A stretch of DNA of 64,000 nt from Blastococcus sp. HT6-4 (GTDB taxonomy: Bacteria > Actinomycetota > Actinomycetes > Mycobacteriales > Geodermatophilaceae), in the NCBI RefSeq assembly GCF_039679125.1, contig NZ_CP155551.1:2046001-2110000 (forward strand), read 5' to 3'. Below the pieces are notes generated by a model. It made no database searches and had not been told where the DNA came from. It saw nothing but the letters and a program-made list of their open reading frames with translations. Shown piece by piece: positions 8,810-17,071 of the stretch. The position numbers and the translations under genes are program-made. Positions within the stretch are counted from its first letter, which is position 1; the number at the start of each line of letters is the position of its first letter.

Positions 8810-10366
8810 ATGATGCGACTGCTCCTCGCCGGGCTGGGTGCCAGCACGCTGCTGGCGACCACCGGCACCCCGACCGCCCCACCACCGACCACCGCCCCGA
8901 CCGCCCCCGGCGCGGTGCAGCTGACCCATCCGCACCCGCTGCCCCCGGTCGGCGATCCCGGCACGGAGACGGTGGAGACCGACGACTTCCCGGTCGGCGG
9001 CTCGCCGGCCCACCTGACCGACGTGCGCGCCGCCGGGCACGAGAACTTCGACCGCTTCGTCCTCGAGTTCGAGGGTGACGAGGTCCCCAGCTACCGGGTC
9101 GGCTACGTCGAGCCGCCGATCACCGAGGACGGCTCGGGCCGGCAGGTCGACGTGGCCGGCTCGGCGTTCCTGGAGGTGCGGGTCAGCCCGGCCAGCGGCG
9201 TCGACCTGTCCGGTGAGCAGCCGCGGGAGACCTACACCGGGCGCGACCACGTCACCGCGCCCGGCGGGCAGGTGATCACCGAGGCGGTCCGGACCGGCGA
9301 CTTCGAGGCCATGCTGGCCTGGACGATGGGCCTGGAGGAGCGGCTGCCCTTCGGCGTCACCACCTTCTCCGACCCGGCGCGGCTGGTCGTCGACGTCCTG
9401 CACCAGCCCGGCGAGGACGGCGGCTCCGGGGGCCTGGAGCCCATCGGCCAGGGGGGCACCGACGACGTCGACGCCGAGGCCACCGGATCGGCGGTCACGC
9501 TGACCGACGTCCGGCTGGGCGCGCACGACGGATTCGACCGGATCGTCTTCGAGCTCGCCGGCGACGGCGAGGCCGGCTACGAGATCGGCTACACCGAGGA
9601 CCCGCGCAGCGCGGGCTCGGGCCACCCGCTGGAGGTCCCCGGTGAGGCGACGCTGGGGATCACGCTGTCCAACCTGCTGTACCCGGGTGACGCCCCCGAG
9701 GGCGTCGAGCCGTGGGACGGCCAGGAGCGGCTAGAGATCGCCGGGACGAGCACGCTGGAGGCGCTGGTCGCCGACACCCTCTACGAGGGGCGGTACGCCT
9801 TCTACGCCGGCCTCGACCAGCAGCGCCCCTTCGCCGTCGCCCGCCTGTCCGATCCGCAGCGGATCGTGATCGACGTGCTGACCCGGGAGGCGGACGGCGT
9901 GACGATGGGCGAGCGCTGCACCAGCCCGGCCGGCTTCGCGGTCGACCACCCGTCGGACTGGTCGGTCAACGCCGGTGAGACCGTGCCGGCCTGCAGCCGG
10001 TTCTCCCCGCAGGACTTCGACGTGCCCGATGCCACCGACGTGCGCGTGGCCGCGATCGCCTTCTCCATCGAGCCGGTGGCCTTCGACCGGGTCGCCCAGG
10101 AGCAGCCCGGGGAGCAGGCCCGCCGTGAGCTGACCGTGGACGGCCGGGACGCCGTGCGGATCGAGCGCACCGCCACCGGCGAGGGGTTCTGGCCCGAGGG
10201 CACGCCGTCGACCCGGTACGCCCTCGCCCTCGAGGACGGTGAGCACGGACCGCGCACGCTGGTCGCCGACACCGTCGGCCTGCCGAGGTTCGACTACCAG
10301 CGCAACGTCGAGGTGCTCGACGCGATGATCGGGACGCTGGACCTCGACGCCGGCACGGAGGGCTGA
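8810..10366 (+). CDS. Secreted protein with two AMIN-like domains
   Basis: A 518-aa exported protein. A short hydrophobic leader (residues 1-18) precedes a Pro/Thr-rich linker. Two tandem AMIN-like modules follow: residues about 65-205, from LTDVRAAGHENFDRFVLEF to RLVVDVLHQ, and about 225-365, from LTDVRLGAHDGFDRIVFEL to RIVIDVLTR. They are plainly duplicates. A third, unrelated C-terminal domain of about 150 residues is linked by one possible disulfide (CTSPAG and PACSRF). The start has GGAAGGTGAG just upstream. Probably cell-wall associated; no enzyme motif seen. Confidence 0.82.
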   Translation: MMRLLLAGLGASTLLATTGTPTAPPPTTAPTAPGAVQLTHPHPLPPVGDPGTETVETDDFPVGGSPAHLTDVRAAGHENFDRFVLEFEGDEVPSYRVGYVEPPITEDGSGRQVDVAGSAFLEVRVSPASGVDLSGEQPRETYTGRDHVTAPGGQVITEAVRTGDFEAMLAWTMGLEERLPFGVTTFSDPARLVVDVLHQPGEDGGSGGLEPIGQGGTDDVDAEATGSAVTLTDVRLGAHDGFDRIVFELAGDGEAGYEIGYTEDPRSAGSGHPLEVPGEATLGITLSNLLYPGDAPEGVEPWDGQERLEIAGTSTLEALVADTLYEGRYAFYAGLDQQRPFAVARLSDPQRIVIDVLTREADGVTMGERCTSPAGFAVDHPSDWSVNAGETVPACSRFSPQDFDVPDATDVRVAAIAFSIEPVAFDRVAQEQPGEQARRELTVDGRDAVRIERTATGEGFWPEGTPSTRYALALEDGEHGPRTLVADTVGLPRFDYQRNVEVLDAMIGTLDLDAGTEG

Positions 10367-10382
10367 GCCCCACCGCACCGTG

Positions 10383-10411
10383 GCGACGGAGCCGGACCGG
10401 CTCCGGGTCGC
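10383..10411. terminator. Bidirectional hairpin terminator
   Basis: A stem GGAGCCGG/CCGGCTCC with a one-base loop is extended by GCGAC/GTCGC with a small bulge. It lies between the converging ends of the AMIN-like gene and uppP. There is no T-run on either side, as is usual in GC-rich actinobacteria. Confidence 0.6.
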
Positions 10412-10416
10412 CGGGG

Positions 10417-11280
10417 TCAGCGCGGGATCGGCGGGGTGGTGATCTCCGTGCCCACCGGGTCGAGCACGCCCGTGCCGACCAGCACGAGGATCAGCGCACC
10501 GAGCACGATCCGGTACACGACGAACGGCACGTAGCTGCCGCGGTCGAGGTAGCGCAGCAGCCAGGCGATGACCACCAGGCCCACGGCGAAGGCCAGGACG
10601 GTGGCCAGGATCGTCGGCCCCCAGGCCACCTCGGCACCGGCGACGTCGCCGCTGAGGACCTCGTACACCTGGAAGAACCCTGCGCCGAGCACCGCGGGAA
10701 CGGCGAGCAGGAACGAGTACCGCGCTGCCGCCGACCGGGTGTAGCCGAGGAACAGCCCGGCGGTGATGGTGCCCCCGGAGCGGGAGACGCCCGGGATCAG
10801 CGCCATCGCCTGGGCGAAGCCGTACGCGATGCCGTGCCCGACGGTCAGGTCCTTGAGTTCCCGCTGCTTGGCGCCGACGCGGTCGGCCCAGAACAGGACG
10901 AACGAGAAGAGGATGAGCGCGACCGCCACGATCCTCAGGTCGCGCAGCGTCGTCTCGATCTGGTCCTGGAACAGCAGGCCGAGCACGACGATCGGCAGCG
11001 TGCCGACGATGATCAGCCAGCCCATGCGGGCGTCGGGATCGCCCTTCCGGCGGCCGAACAGGGAGGCGGTCCAGGCGGTGATGATCCGCCAGATCTCGTG
11101 CCGGAAGTAGAGCAGGACGGCGGCCTCGGTGCCGATCTGGGTGATCGCGGTGAACGCCGCGCCGGGGTCCTCCCAGCCGAAGGCCTCCCCGACCACCCGC
11201 AGGTGCGCGCTGGAGGAGATGGGCAGGAACTCGGTCAGGCCCTGGACCACGCCCAGGACGACGGCTTCGACCCAGCCCAC
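10417..11280 (-). CDS. uppP: Undecaprenyl-diphosphatase (bacitracin-resistance type)
   Basis: Dephosphorylates undecaprenyl pyrophosphate to recycle the lipid carrier of cell-wall synthesis, in the cytoplasmic membrane. The 287-aa polytopic protein carries both family signatures: [14 protein letters not shown] near residue 15 and [13 protein letters not shown] near residue 163. There are about eight hydrophobic segments, including [14 protein letters not shown] and [16 protein letters not shown] near the C-terminus. The ATG opens with [13 protein letters not shown] as in other family members. Confidence 0.95.
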   Translation of the reverse strand: MGWVEAVVLGVVQGLTEFLPISSSAHLRVVGEAFGWEDPGAAFTAITQIGTEAAVLLYFRHEIWRIITAWTASLFGRRKGDPDARMGWLIIVGTLPIVVLGLLFQDQIETTLRDLRIVAVALILFSFVLFWADRVGAKQRELKDLTVGHGIAYGFAQAMALIPGVSRSGGTITAGLFLGYTRSAAARYSFLLAVPAVLGAGFFQVYEVLSGDVAGAEVAWGPTILATVLAFAVGLVVIAWLLRYLDRGSYVPFVVYRIVLGALILVLVGTGVLDPVGTEITTPPIPR

Positions 11281-11441
11281 GTCAGCACCCCCCGCTCGAG
11301 CGGCGGGTGGCGGGGCGGGAGCGGGGTCGGGCAGGCACGGGCCCTGACCTTAGGGGGCCGGGCCGCGACGCTCGGGCACGGCGCCCCGACGCCGCCGGTG
11401 CTCCGGGTGCCGGCCCCGGGGCGACGGTAGGTTGGCCGGTC

Positions 11442-12422
11442 GTGGAGCAACGGGCACTGGGACGCAGCGGACTCGTCGTGTCCCGGCTCGCGCTGGGCAC
11501 GATGACGTGGGGCCGCGACACCGACGAGGACGAGGCCGCGATGCAGCTCACGGCGTTCGTCGACGCCGGTGGCACGCTGATCGACACCGCCGACGTCTAC
11601 TGCGAGGGCGAGAGCGAGCGGATCGTCGGGCACCTCCTGGCCGACGTCGTCCCGCGCTCAGACGTCCTCGTCGCCACCAAGGCCGTCGGCCGCACCGGGC
11701 CCGGGCCGATGGGCCGGGGCGCCTCCCGGGGGCACCTGATCTCGGCGCTGGACGCCTCGCTGGAGCGCCTGGGCCTGGACCACGTGGACCTGTGGCAGCT
11801 GCACGCCTGGGACGAGACGACGCCGCTGGAGGAGACGCTGGCCGCCTGCGACCTCGCCGTCTCCTCCGGCCGGGCCCGCTACATCGGCATCAGCAACTTC
11901 ACCGGCTGGCAGACGGCGCACGCCGCGACCTGGCAGCGGGCCTGGCCCGGCCGGACGCCGATCGTGAGCACCCAGGTCGAGTACTCGCTGCTCCAGCGCG
12001 GGGTGGAGCGGGAGGTCGTGCCCGCCGCCGAGGCGCTGGGGCTGGGCGTCCTGGCGTGGTCGCCCCTGGGCCGGGGCATCCTCACGGGCAAGTACCGGCA
12101 CGCCACCCCGTCGGAGTCCCGCGGGGCCGCGCCGCCGTGGCAGGGCTTCATCGACGGGCTGCGGTCGGCGAAGTCCGACCGGATCGTCGAGGCGGTGATC
12201 ACCGCGGCCGACGGCCTGGGCACGAGCCCCCTGGCCGTCGCGCTCGCGTGGGTGCGGGACCGGCCGGGCGTGGTCGCCCCCGTGGTGGGGGCCCGCACCG
12301 CGCAGCAGCTCCAGGCGTCGCTGGACGCCGACGTCGTCCGGCTCCCGGCCGCGATCCGCACCGCGCTGGAGGACGTCTCCGCCCCGCCGTTCAGCTACCC
12401 GGAGCGGCGGTCGGACCGGTGA
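11442..12422 (+). CDS. Aldo/keto reductase
   Basis: A 326-aa NADP-dependent (beta/alpha)8 reductase. Tetrad residues are visible: Asp and Tyr in DTADVYCEGESE, Lys in VATKAVG and His in DLWQLHAWDE. The cofactor segment AWSPLGRGILTGKY and the C-terminal VGARTAQQLQASLDA are typical of the actinobacterial MocA-like AKR group near uppP. The GTG start overlaps no upstream gene. Its stop overlaps the GTG of the helicase gene (GTGA), indicating coupling. Substrate unknown. Confidence 0.88.
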   Translation: MEQRALGRSGLVVSRLALGTMTWGRDTDEDEAAMQLTAFVDAGGTLIDTADVYCEGESERIVGHLLADVVPRSDVLVATKAVGRTGPGPMGRGASRGHLISALDASLERLGLDHVDLWQLHAWDETTPLEETLAACDLAVSSGRARYIGISNFTGWQTAHAATWQRAWPGRTPIVSTQVEYSLLQRGVEREVVPAAEALGLGVLAWSPLGRGILTGKYRHATPSESRGAAPPWQGFIDGLRSAKSDRIVEAVITAADGLGTSPLAVALAWVRDRPGVVAPVVGARTAQQLQASLDADVVRLPAAIRTALEDVSAPPFSYPERRSDR

Positions 12423-14371
12423 CCGCCGACCCGACGACGCCCGGCCCCGACCTGGTCTTCGCCGCGTTCTGCACCGCGGGCCTGTGGCCGGGCCTCGGCA
12501 AGCGCACCGCGGCCGAGCTGCCGGCCGCCGGCATCACGACCCCGGACGACGTCACGGCCGATCGGCTGATGAAGCTGCCCCGGGTGGGCCGGCAGCGGGC
12601 CGAGCGGCTGTTCTCCAGCTTCCTCGCCGCCGCACCCACCTACGAGGTGGTCGAGATGCTGGTCGCGGCCGGCCTGCCGGCGAAGCTGGCCGCCGGTGTC
12701 GCCGACGGGCTCGGCCCCGACGCCGCCCGGCGGCTGCGCGACGACCCGTGGGCGCTGCTGGCGCTGCCCGGGGTGGCGCTCGCCGACGCCGACCGGCTGG
12801 CGATCGCCGTCCTCAAGGGGGCCGATCGGCAGGACACCCGCCGGGGACGCGCCATCGTCGGGCTCACCCTGCGCACCGCGACCCGGGACGGGCACACCGT
12901 GCTGCCGCTGGACCTGATCGTCGCCGCCCTGCGGGCCGAGGGCATCGGTGACCCGGTGGCCGCGGTCGTGGCCGCCGTCGACTCCGGTGAGGTGCTCGAC
13001 CACGAGCCGCCCCTGCCGGAGCAGGACGATGACGCGGAGGAGCCGGCCGAACCGGACCCGGCGCTGCGGACGCTGTCGCTGGCGCGGTTCGGCATGGCCG
13101 AGGAGGCCGTGGCCGAGAACGTCGCCCGGCTGGCCGCCGCGGCCGAGCGGATCGCCGACCCCGCGTCGGTGCGCTCGGTGGCCAAGGGGCTGGACGAGGC
13201 GCAGAAGCAGGCCGTGGCCCAGGTGCTGTCGGCCGGCGTCAGCCTGCTCACCGGCGGGCCGGGCACCGGCAAGAGCCGCACCGTGGCCGCGATCGTGAAG
13301 CTGCTGCAGGCGAAGGGCACCGACGTCGCGCTCGCCGCGCCCACCGGGCGGGCCGCCAAGCGCCTGGAGGAGCTCACCGACCACCCGGCGGTCACCGTGC
13401 ACCGGCTGCTCGGCGCCCAGGGGGCATCCGGCGGGTTCGCCCGCAACGAGGAGTGGCCCCTGGACGCCGACGTCGTCGTCGTCGACGAGGCCTCGATGCT
13501 CGACGTCGAACTCGCCGCGGCCCTGCTCGAGGCGTGCCCGGACGGCACCCACCTGCTGCTCGTCGGCGACCCGGCCCAGCTGCCCTCGATCGGCCCCGGG
13601 CACGTCCTCGGCGACCTCATCGACTCCGGCACCGTCCCGGTCACCGAGCTGACCACCCTCTACCGGCAGGCGGAGGGCGGGGCGATCGCCCGGCTGGCGT
13701 CCGCGGTCCGTGGTGGCGAGCTGCCACCGGTCGACTCCCCCGACCGCGAGGTCGTCGTCGTGCCCGCCACGGGCAGCGCGGAGGCCGCCCGCCGGGTGGT
13801 GCAGCTGGTCACCGACTCTATCCCTCGCGCGCTCGGCATCGACCCGGGGGCGGTGCAGGTGGTCACGCCCGTGCACCGGGGCCCGGCCGGCACCATCGAG
13901 CTGAACAAGGCGCTGAAGGCGCAGCTCAACCCCGGCGACGGCGCGGTCTTCGGCTTCGACCCGGGCGACCGCGTGGTGGCCACGGCCAACCACCTCGACC
14001 TGGAGCCCACCGGCTTCGCCAACGGGGAGGTCGGCGTGGTCACCGGCACCGGCGAGGGATCGCTGAACGTGGACTTCAGCTCCGGGCCGGTCACCGTCAA
14101 CGGCCAGGCGCTGTTCGACCTGCGGCACGGCTGGGCGATCACCGTCCACCGGGCGCAGGGCTCGGAGTGGCCGGGGGTCGTGGTCGTGCTGCCGCCGGAG
14201 GCCGGCGGGATGCTGTCGCGGCCGCTGGTCTACACGGCGCTGACCCGCGCTCAGCGCCACCTGTCGATCGTGCACGCCAGCGGCGCCGCCCTCGCCCGCG
14301 CGGTGCGGGACGTGGACGTCCGGCCGCGCCGCACCCGGCTGGCCGAGCTGCTGCGGGAGATCGCCGGCTGA
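12419..14371 (+). CDS. RecD-like (RecD2/TraA-type) superfamily 1 DNA helicase
   Basis: A 650-aa 5'-3' helicase of the RecD2-like class. The N-terminal ~110 residues hold helix-hairpin-helix-like repeats (LPRVGRQRAERLF, LPGVALADADRL). Walker A TGGPGTGKSRT is near residue 280, motif Ia AAPTGRAAKRL, Walker B VVVDEASMLD, motif III LLVGDPAQLPSIGPG, and the C-terminal UvrD_C_2 domain has WAITVHRAQGSEW and LVYTALTRAQ. There is no RecB/RecC neighbour, consistent with a stand-alone repair helicase. Confidence 0.9.
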   Translation: MTADPTTPGPDLVFAAFCTAGLWPGLGKRTAAELPAAGITTPDDVTADRLMKLPRVGRQRAERLFSSFLAAAPTYEVVEMLVAAGLPAKLAAGVADGLGPDAARRLRDDPWALLALPGVALADADRLAIAVLKGADRQDTRRGRAIVGLTLRTATRDGHTVLPLDLIVAALRAEGIGDPVAAVVAAVDSGEVLDHEPPLPEQDDDAEEPAEPDPALRTLSLARFGMAEEAVAENVARLAAAAERIADPASVRSVAKGLDEAQKQAVAQVLSAGVSLLTGGPGTGKSRTVAAIVKLLQAKGTDVALAAPTGRAAKRLEELTDHPAVTVHRLLGAQGASGGFARNEEWPLDADVVVVDEASMLDVELAAALLEACPDGTHLLLVGDPAQLPSIGPGHVLGDLIDSGTVPVTELTTLYRQAEGGAIARLASAVRGGELPPVDSPDREVVVVPATGSAEAARRVVQLVTDSIPRALGIDPGAVQVVTPVHRGPAGTIELNKALKAQLNPGDGAVFGFDPGDRVVATANHLDLEPTGFANGEVGVVTGTGEGSLNVDFSSGPVTVNGQALFDLRHGWAITVHRAQGSEWPGVVVVLPPEAGGMLSRPLVYTALTRAQRHLSIVHASGAALARAVRDVDVRPRRTRLAELLREIAG

Positions 14372-14373
14372 GC

Positions 14374-15177
14374 TCAGCTCCGGCGGGCGGCGGCGGTGCG
14401 CACGGCGCAGAGCAGCTCACCGATGGCGGCGTCGAGCTGCCCCGCGCAGGTGATCGGCCGGGGGAACGGGATGCGGACGTCGGTGTGACCCAGCGGCCGC
14501 TCCACCCGCAGCCGGAAGCCGAAGCGGTCCAGGCCCAGCGGCCGGACCGCGGCGCCCGGCCCGGTCAGGTCGGGCGGGATGCGGCCGGCGAGCAGGGCGA
14601 GGACGTCGGCGTGGTCGCGGACCAGGTGCTGCAGGTGCCCGGCCTCCAGCCCGGCCAGCGGATCGGGGCGGGCGGCGAGGAAGTCGTGCGGGCTGACGTC
14701 GAGGCCCTCCCCGCCCTCCCCGAGGACGACCTCGGCCAGGTCCAGGCGGAGCAGCTGGGCCGTGCGGCCGACGTCGAGCAGCACCGCGTCGGGGCGGGTC
14801 TCGGCGAAGGCCAGCACCGCGGCCCGCTGGTCGGCCGGCCGGACGGGCGTCGCCCAGCCCGAGAGCCACAGCTGGGCGCGCACCGGCCGGCGCAGGGGCA
14901 CCGGGGCGTGGTCGCTCACCATGAGCAGGGTGGAGAGATCCTGGCCGGGCGCCTGGCGGACGGCCGTGGCGAGATCGCCGTCGTCGGGGACGACCAGCAG
15001 CAGCTGACCCGCCGAGGTGACGGCGTGGGCCAGCACCCGGCCGCCCTCGACGCCGGCGGCGCAGACGGTGGCCGCGGACCGGGTCGCGACGGTGCGCGCC
15101 CGCTCGGCGACTCCGGGACGCAGGCCGTCGGCCTGGGGACGGCGCTCGGGCGCGGGGTGGCTCGGGCAGATCGGCAT
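14374..15177 (-). CDS. DUF2470 domain protein, probably iron regulated
   Basis: A 267-aa protein with a flavin-reductase/HugZ-like N-terminal half (residues about 30-175, LLLVVPDDGDLATAV, AQLWLSGWATPV) and a C-terminal DUF2470 domain (DRFGFRLRVERPLGHTDVRIPFPRPI). The DUF2470 family occurs in haem-degrading HugZ-like and siderophore-region proteins. A good DtxR/IdeR box lies 18 bp before the ATG, so expression is expected under iron limitation. A GAGGAG ribosome site precedes the ATG. Haem or iron release is an inference. Confidence 0.75.
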   Translation of the reverse strand: MPICPSHPAPERRPQADGLRPGVAERARTVATRSAATVCAAGVEGGRVLAHAVTSAGQLLLVVPDDGDLATAVRQAPGQDLSTLLMVSDHAPVPLRRPVRAQLWLSGWATPVRPADQRAAVLAFAETRPDAVLLDVGRTAQLLRLDLAEVVLGEGGEGLDVSPHDFLAARPDPLAGLEAGHLQHLVRDHADVLALLAGRIPPDLTGPGAAVRPLGLDRFGFRLRVERPLGHTDVRIPFPRPITCAGQLDAAIGELLCAVRTAAARRS

Positions 15178-15194
15178 GACCCCTCCTCGGTAAC

Positions 15195-15213
15195 TTAGGG
15201 CAGCCTAACCAAA
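15195..15213 (-). promoter_or_regulatory. DtxR/IdeR iron box
   Basis: TTAGGGCAGCCTAACCAAA on the + strand matches 16 of 19 positions of the classical DtxR/IdeR consensus (TTAGGTTAGSCTAACCTAA). It contains a perfect TTAGG-N4-CCTAA palindrome. It lies directly upstream of the DUF2470 gene, where Fe-bound repressor would block the promoter. Confidence 0.78.
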
Positions 15214-15271
15214 GGAGGGGGTGGGGGCCAGAGCCCGCTGCGCGCGGAGCTCGGCCTGCGGCCCGGAGTCG

Positions 15272-15598
15272 TCAGCGACCCACCGGCTGGGAACGGGCGG
15301 GCCGGCGGGCCACGGAACGCTGCGGTGTCGTCGCGGCCAGCAGGAAGCCCGTGCCGAGTGCCAGCAGGACCCACACGAGGGCGGTCGGTCCGTCGACGGT
15401 GACCGGCCACAGCAGCAGCGCCCCGACGGCGCAGCCGATCAGCAGGCCGCGGAGGAACCGCGTGCCTGCGCCCGGGTCGCCGTCCGGCGCGGCGCCCTCG
15501 GCCACGCTGACGGGCACGCCGGCGGCCCGGGCCCAGCGCTCGGTGGCCGCCCGGACGGCGGCGTCGCGCGTCGCGTCGTCGCTCTCCACGGTGGTCAC
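15272..15598 (-). CDS. Small membrane protein of unknown function
   Basis: A 108-aa protein. The N-terminal ~45 residues are charged and soluble (TTVESDDATRDAAVRAATERWARAAG). Two adjacent membrane spans follow (RFLRGLLIGCAVGALLLWPV and ALVWVLLALGTGFLLAATT), then a short basic tail. The GTG start is 4 bp after the stop of the upstream acidic gene, so the two are probably cotranscribed. No family recognised. Confidence 0.6.
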   Translation of the reverse strand: MTTVESDDATRDAAVRAATERWARAAGVPVSVAEGAAPDGDPGAGTRFLRGLLIGCAVGALLLWPVTVDGPTALVWVLLALGTGFLLAATTPQRSVARRPARSQPVGR

Positions 15599-15602
15599 GC
15601 CG

Positions 15603-15875
15603 TCAGGAGTGGACGTCGTCCTCGTCGACGGGCACGACGGCGTCCTGCTCCAGGACGTCGGCGTCGTCGGCCTCGCGGTACCCGATGGGCCCGCGCGGCG
15701 TGCCGATCTCACCGGGCCGGGCGGCCAGCTGCTGCTCCAGCGCGTCGGCCTCCGGGACGTCGCCGACGGGCGGCCTCGCCTCTCCGGCGCGGCCGGGGGC
15801 GGGCGGGTCGAGGAGCGCCTCCTGCTCCGCGCGGTCGGCGTCGGGCACGTCGCTCGAGAAACCGGGCTCGGTCAC
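15603..15875 (-). CDS. Small acidic protein with three imperfect ADxLEQ repeats
   Basis: A 90-aa, strongly acidic, probably disordered protein. A motif recurs three times: PDADRAEQEALLDPP, PEADALEQQLAARPG and ADDADVLEQDAVVPVD. The linkers are Pro/Gly-rich. I recall similar short acidic proteins in actinobacteria but no function. The GTG start is preceded by AGGGAGGA. It is the likely first gene of a two-gene unit with the small membrane protein. Confidence 0.6.
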   Translation of the reverse strand: MTEPGFSSDVPDADRAEQEALLDPPAPGRAGEARPPVGDVPEADALEQQLAARPGEIGTPRGPIGYREADDADVLEQDAVVPVDEDDVHS

Positions 15876-16006
15876 GTCGTCCTCCCTGGGAGTCGGGTGT
15901 GGTTCCCTCCATCGTGCCGTCCACCTGCGGATCCGGCAGATCGGGATGGTGTGAGGCAGGCGACCAATCCGTGACCGGACCGGGAACGGCAGGCACAATC
16001 GGGGCG

Positions 16007-16210
16007 ATGGAGACCGCCGGGGAGTACGAGTTCGCGCCGCTGCGGATCCCGCCGGGGACGTCCCGGTCCGCGGCGGCCACCATGCTCAGCCTGCAGTCCG
16101 ACGTCGGCGGCTGGGAGCTGGCCCGCCTGCAACTGCACGCCGACGGCACCCGCAAGGTGATCCTCCGTCGCCGTGCGCGGCTGTCCTACCTGCCCAAGCC
16201 GGTCATCTAG
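16007..16210 (+). CDS. DUF5703 family protein
   Basis: A 67-aa protein matching the short actinobacterial DUF5703 family (EYEFAPLRIPPGTSR, WELARLQLHADGTRKVILRR). Its end overlaps by three bases the stop of the convergent pentapeptide-repeat gene. No function known. Confidence 0.75.
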   Translation: METAGEYEFAPLRIPPGTSRSAAATMLSLQSDVGGWELARLQLHADGTRKVILRRRARLSYLPKPVI

Positions 16211-17031
16211 CGCCAGTGCGCCGGGCGGCGCACCGCCGCCGGGATCCGCGTGGCCGCGTCGCCCCGGGCCGCCGAGACCTGTGGCTGGGTGAGGAACAGG
16301 CACCGTCCGAGGTCCGCACCCCGGACGTCGGCGGCGCGCAGGTCGGCACCGAGCAGGTCCGCCGTCCCCAGGTCGGCGCCGCGGAGGTCGGCACCGATCA
16401 GGTAGGCCCCGCGCAGGCTCGCGCCGCGCAGATCGGTACGCCGGAGGTCGCGGCCCACGAGGTCGGCGCCCCGGCGGTCCCGCGCCCGCGTCCCCGCGCG
16501 CACCAGGTCGCTGACCCTGCCCAGCAGCTCCCCCACCGGTCCGCGCTGCGCGCCGACGTCGAGCGCGGTCAGCTGCTCCGGGGTGCCGCCGGTGAGCCGC
16601 TCGATCCGGTCGCGCACCGCGTGGAGCTCCGCGTGCAGCGGCGCGGCCGCGGGCAGGGAGACCGCCTCGGTGAGGTGCCAGAGCATCTCGTGCAGCTGGC
16701 GCATCACGGGCAGGACGGCGAACTGGGCACGGGCCAGCTCCGGCGTCTCCCGCCAGGTGCGGCCGCCGAAGGTCGCCTGGGTGATCTGCTGGCCGGCGCC
16801 GAAGCAGTCGAACACCGTGCAGCCGGGGAAGCCCCGGTCGCGCAGCGTGGCGTGGACGCCGCAGCGGAAGTCCTCGCCCAGGTGCCGGCAGGGGGTGCCG
16901 GCCGGTTTGTCGATCGCGAAATCGGCCGATGCGGCGAACTCGGGTGCGACGCAGCACAGGCCGGCGCACCGGGAGCAGTCCGCCCGCAGGTGGGCCCGGT
17001 CGTCGACGACGGGCAGCGGGCGGGACGGCAT
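16207..17031 (-). CDS. Cys-rich (YkgJ-like) domain fused to pentapeptide repeats
   Basis: A 274-aa protein. The N-terminal ~80 residues carry eight cysteines (CSRCAGLCC, then CRHLGEDFRCGVH and GCTVFDCFGAG) in the pattern of YkgJ/UPF0153-type metal-binding domains. A helical linker follows. Residues about 185-250 are a pentapeptide-repeat solenoid with A(D/N)LRG units (ADLVGRDLRRTDLRGASLRG and on). Such solenoids mimic B-form DNA in gyrase-protecting proteins, but that role is not shown here. ATG start at GGCATGCCGTCC on the coding strand. Confidence 0.8.
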   Translation of the reverse strand: MPSRPLPVVDDRAHLRADCSRCAGLCCVAPEFAASADFAIDKPAGTPCRHLGEDFRCGVHATLRDRGFPGCTVFDCFGAGQQITQATFGGRTWRETPELARAQFAVLPVMRQLHEMLWHLTEAVSLPAAAPLHAELHAVRDRIERLTGGTPEQLTALDVGAQRGPVGELLGRVSDLVRAGTRARDRRGADLVGRDLRRTDLRGASLRGAYLIGADLRGADLGTADLLGADLRAADVRGADLGRCLFLTQPQVSAARGDAATRIPAAVRRPAHWR

Positions 17032-17071
17032 GGCGGGGACCAGGCTAGGCGCCGGTCCCCGCCCGGCCGTG

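Noticed and set aside
12395..14275. 626-codon minus strand open frame
   Set aside because: Antisense to the RecD-like helicase; Arg/Gly/His-rich with no motif.
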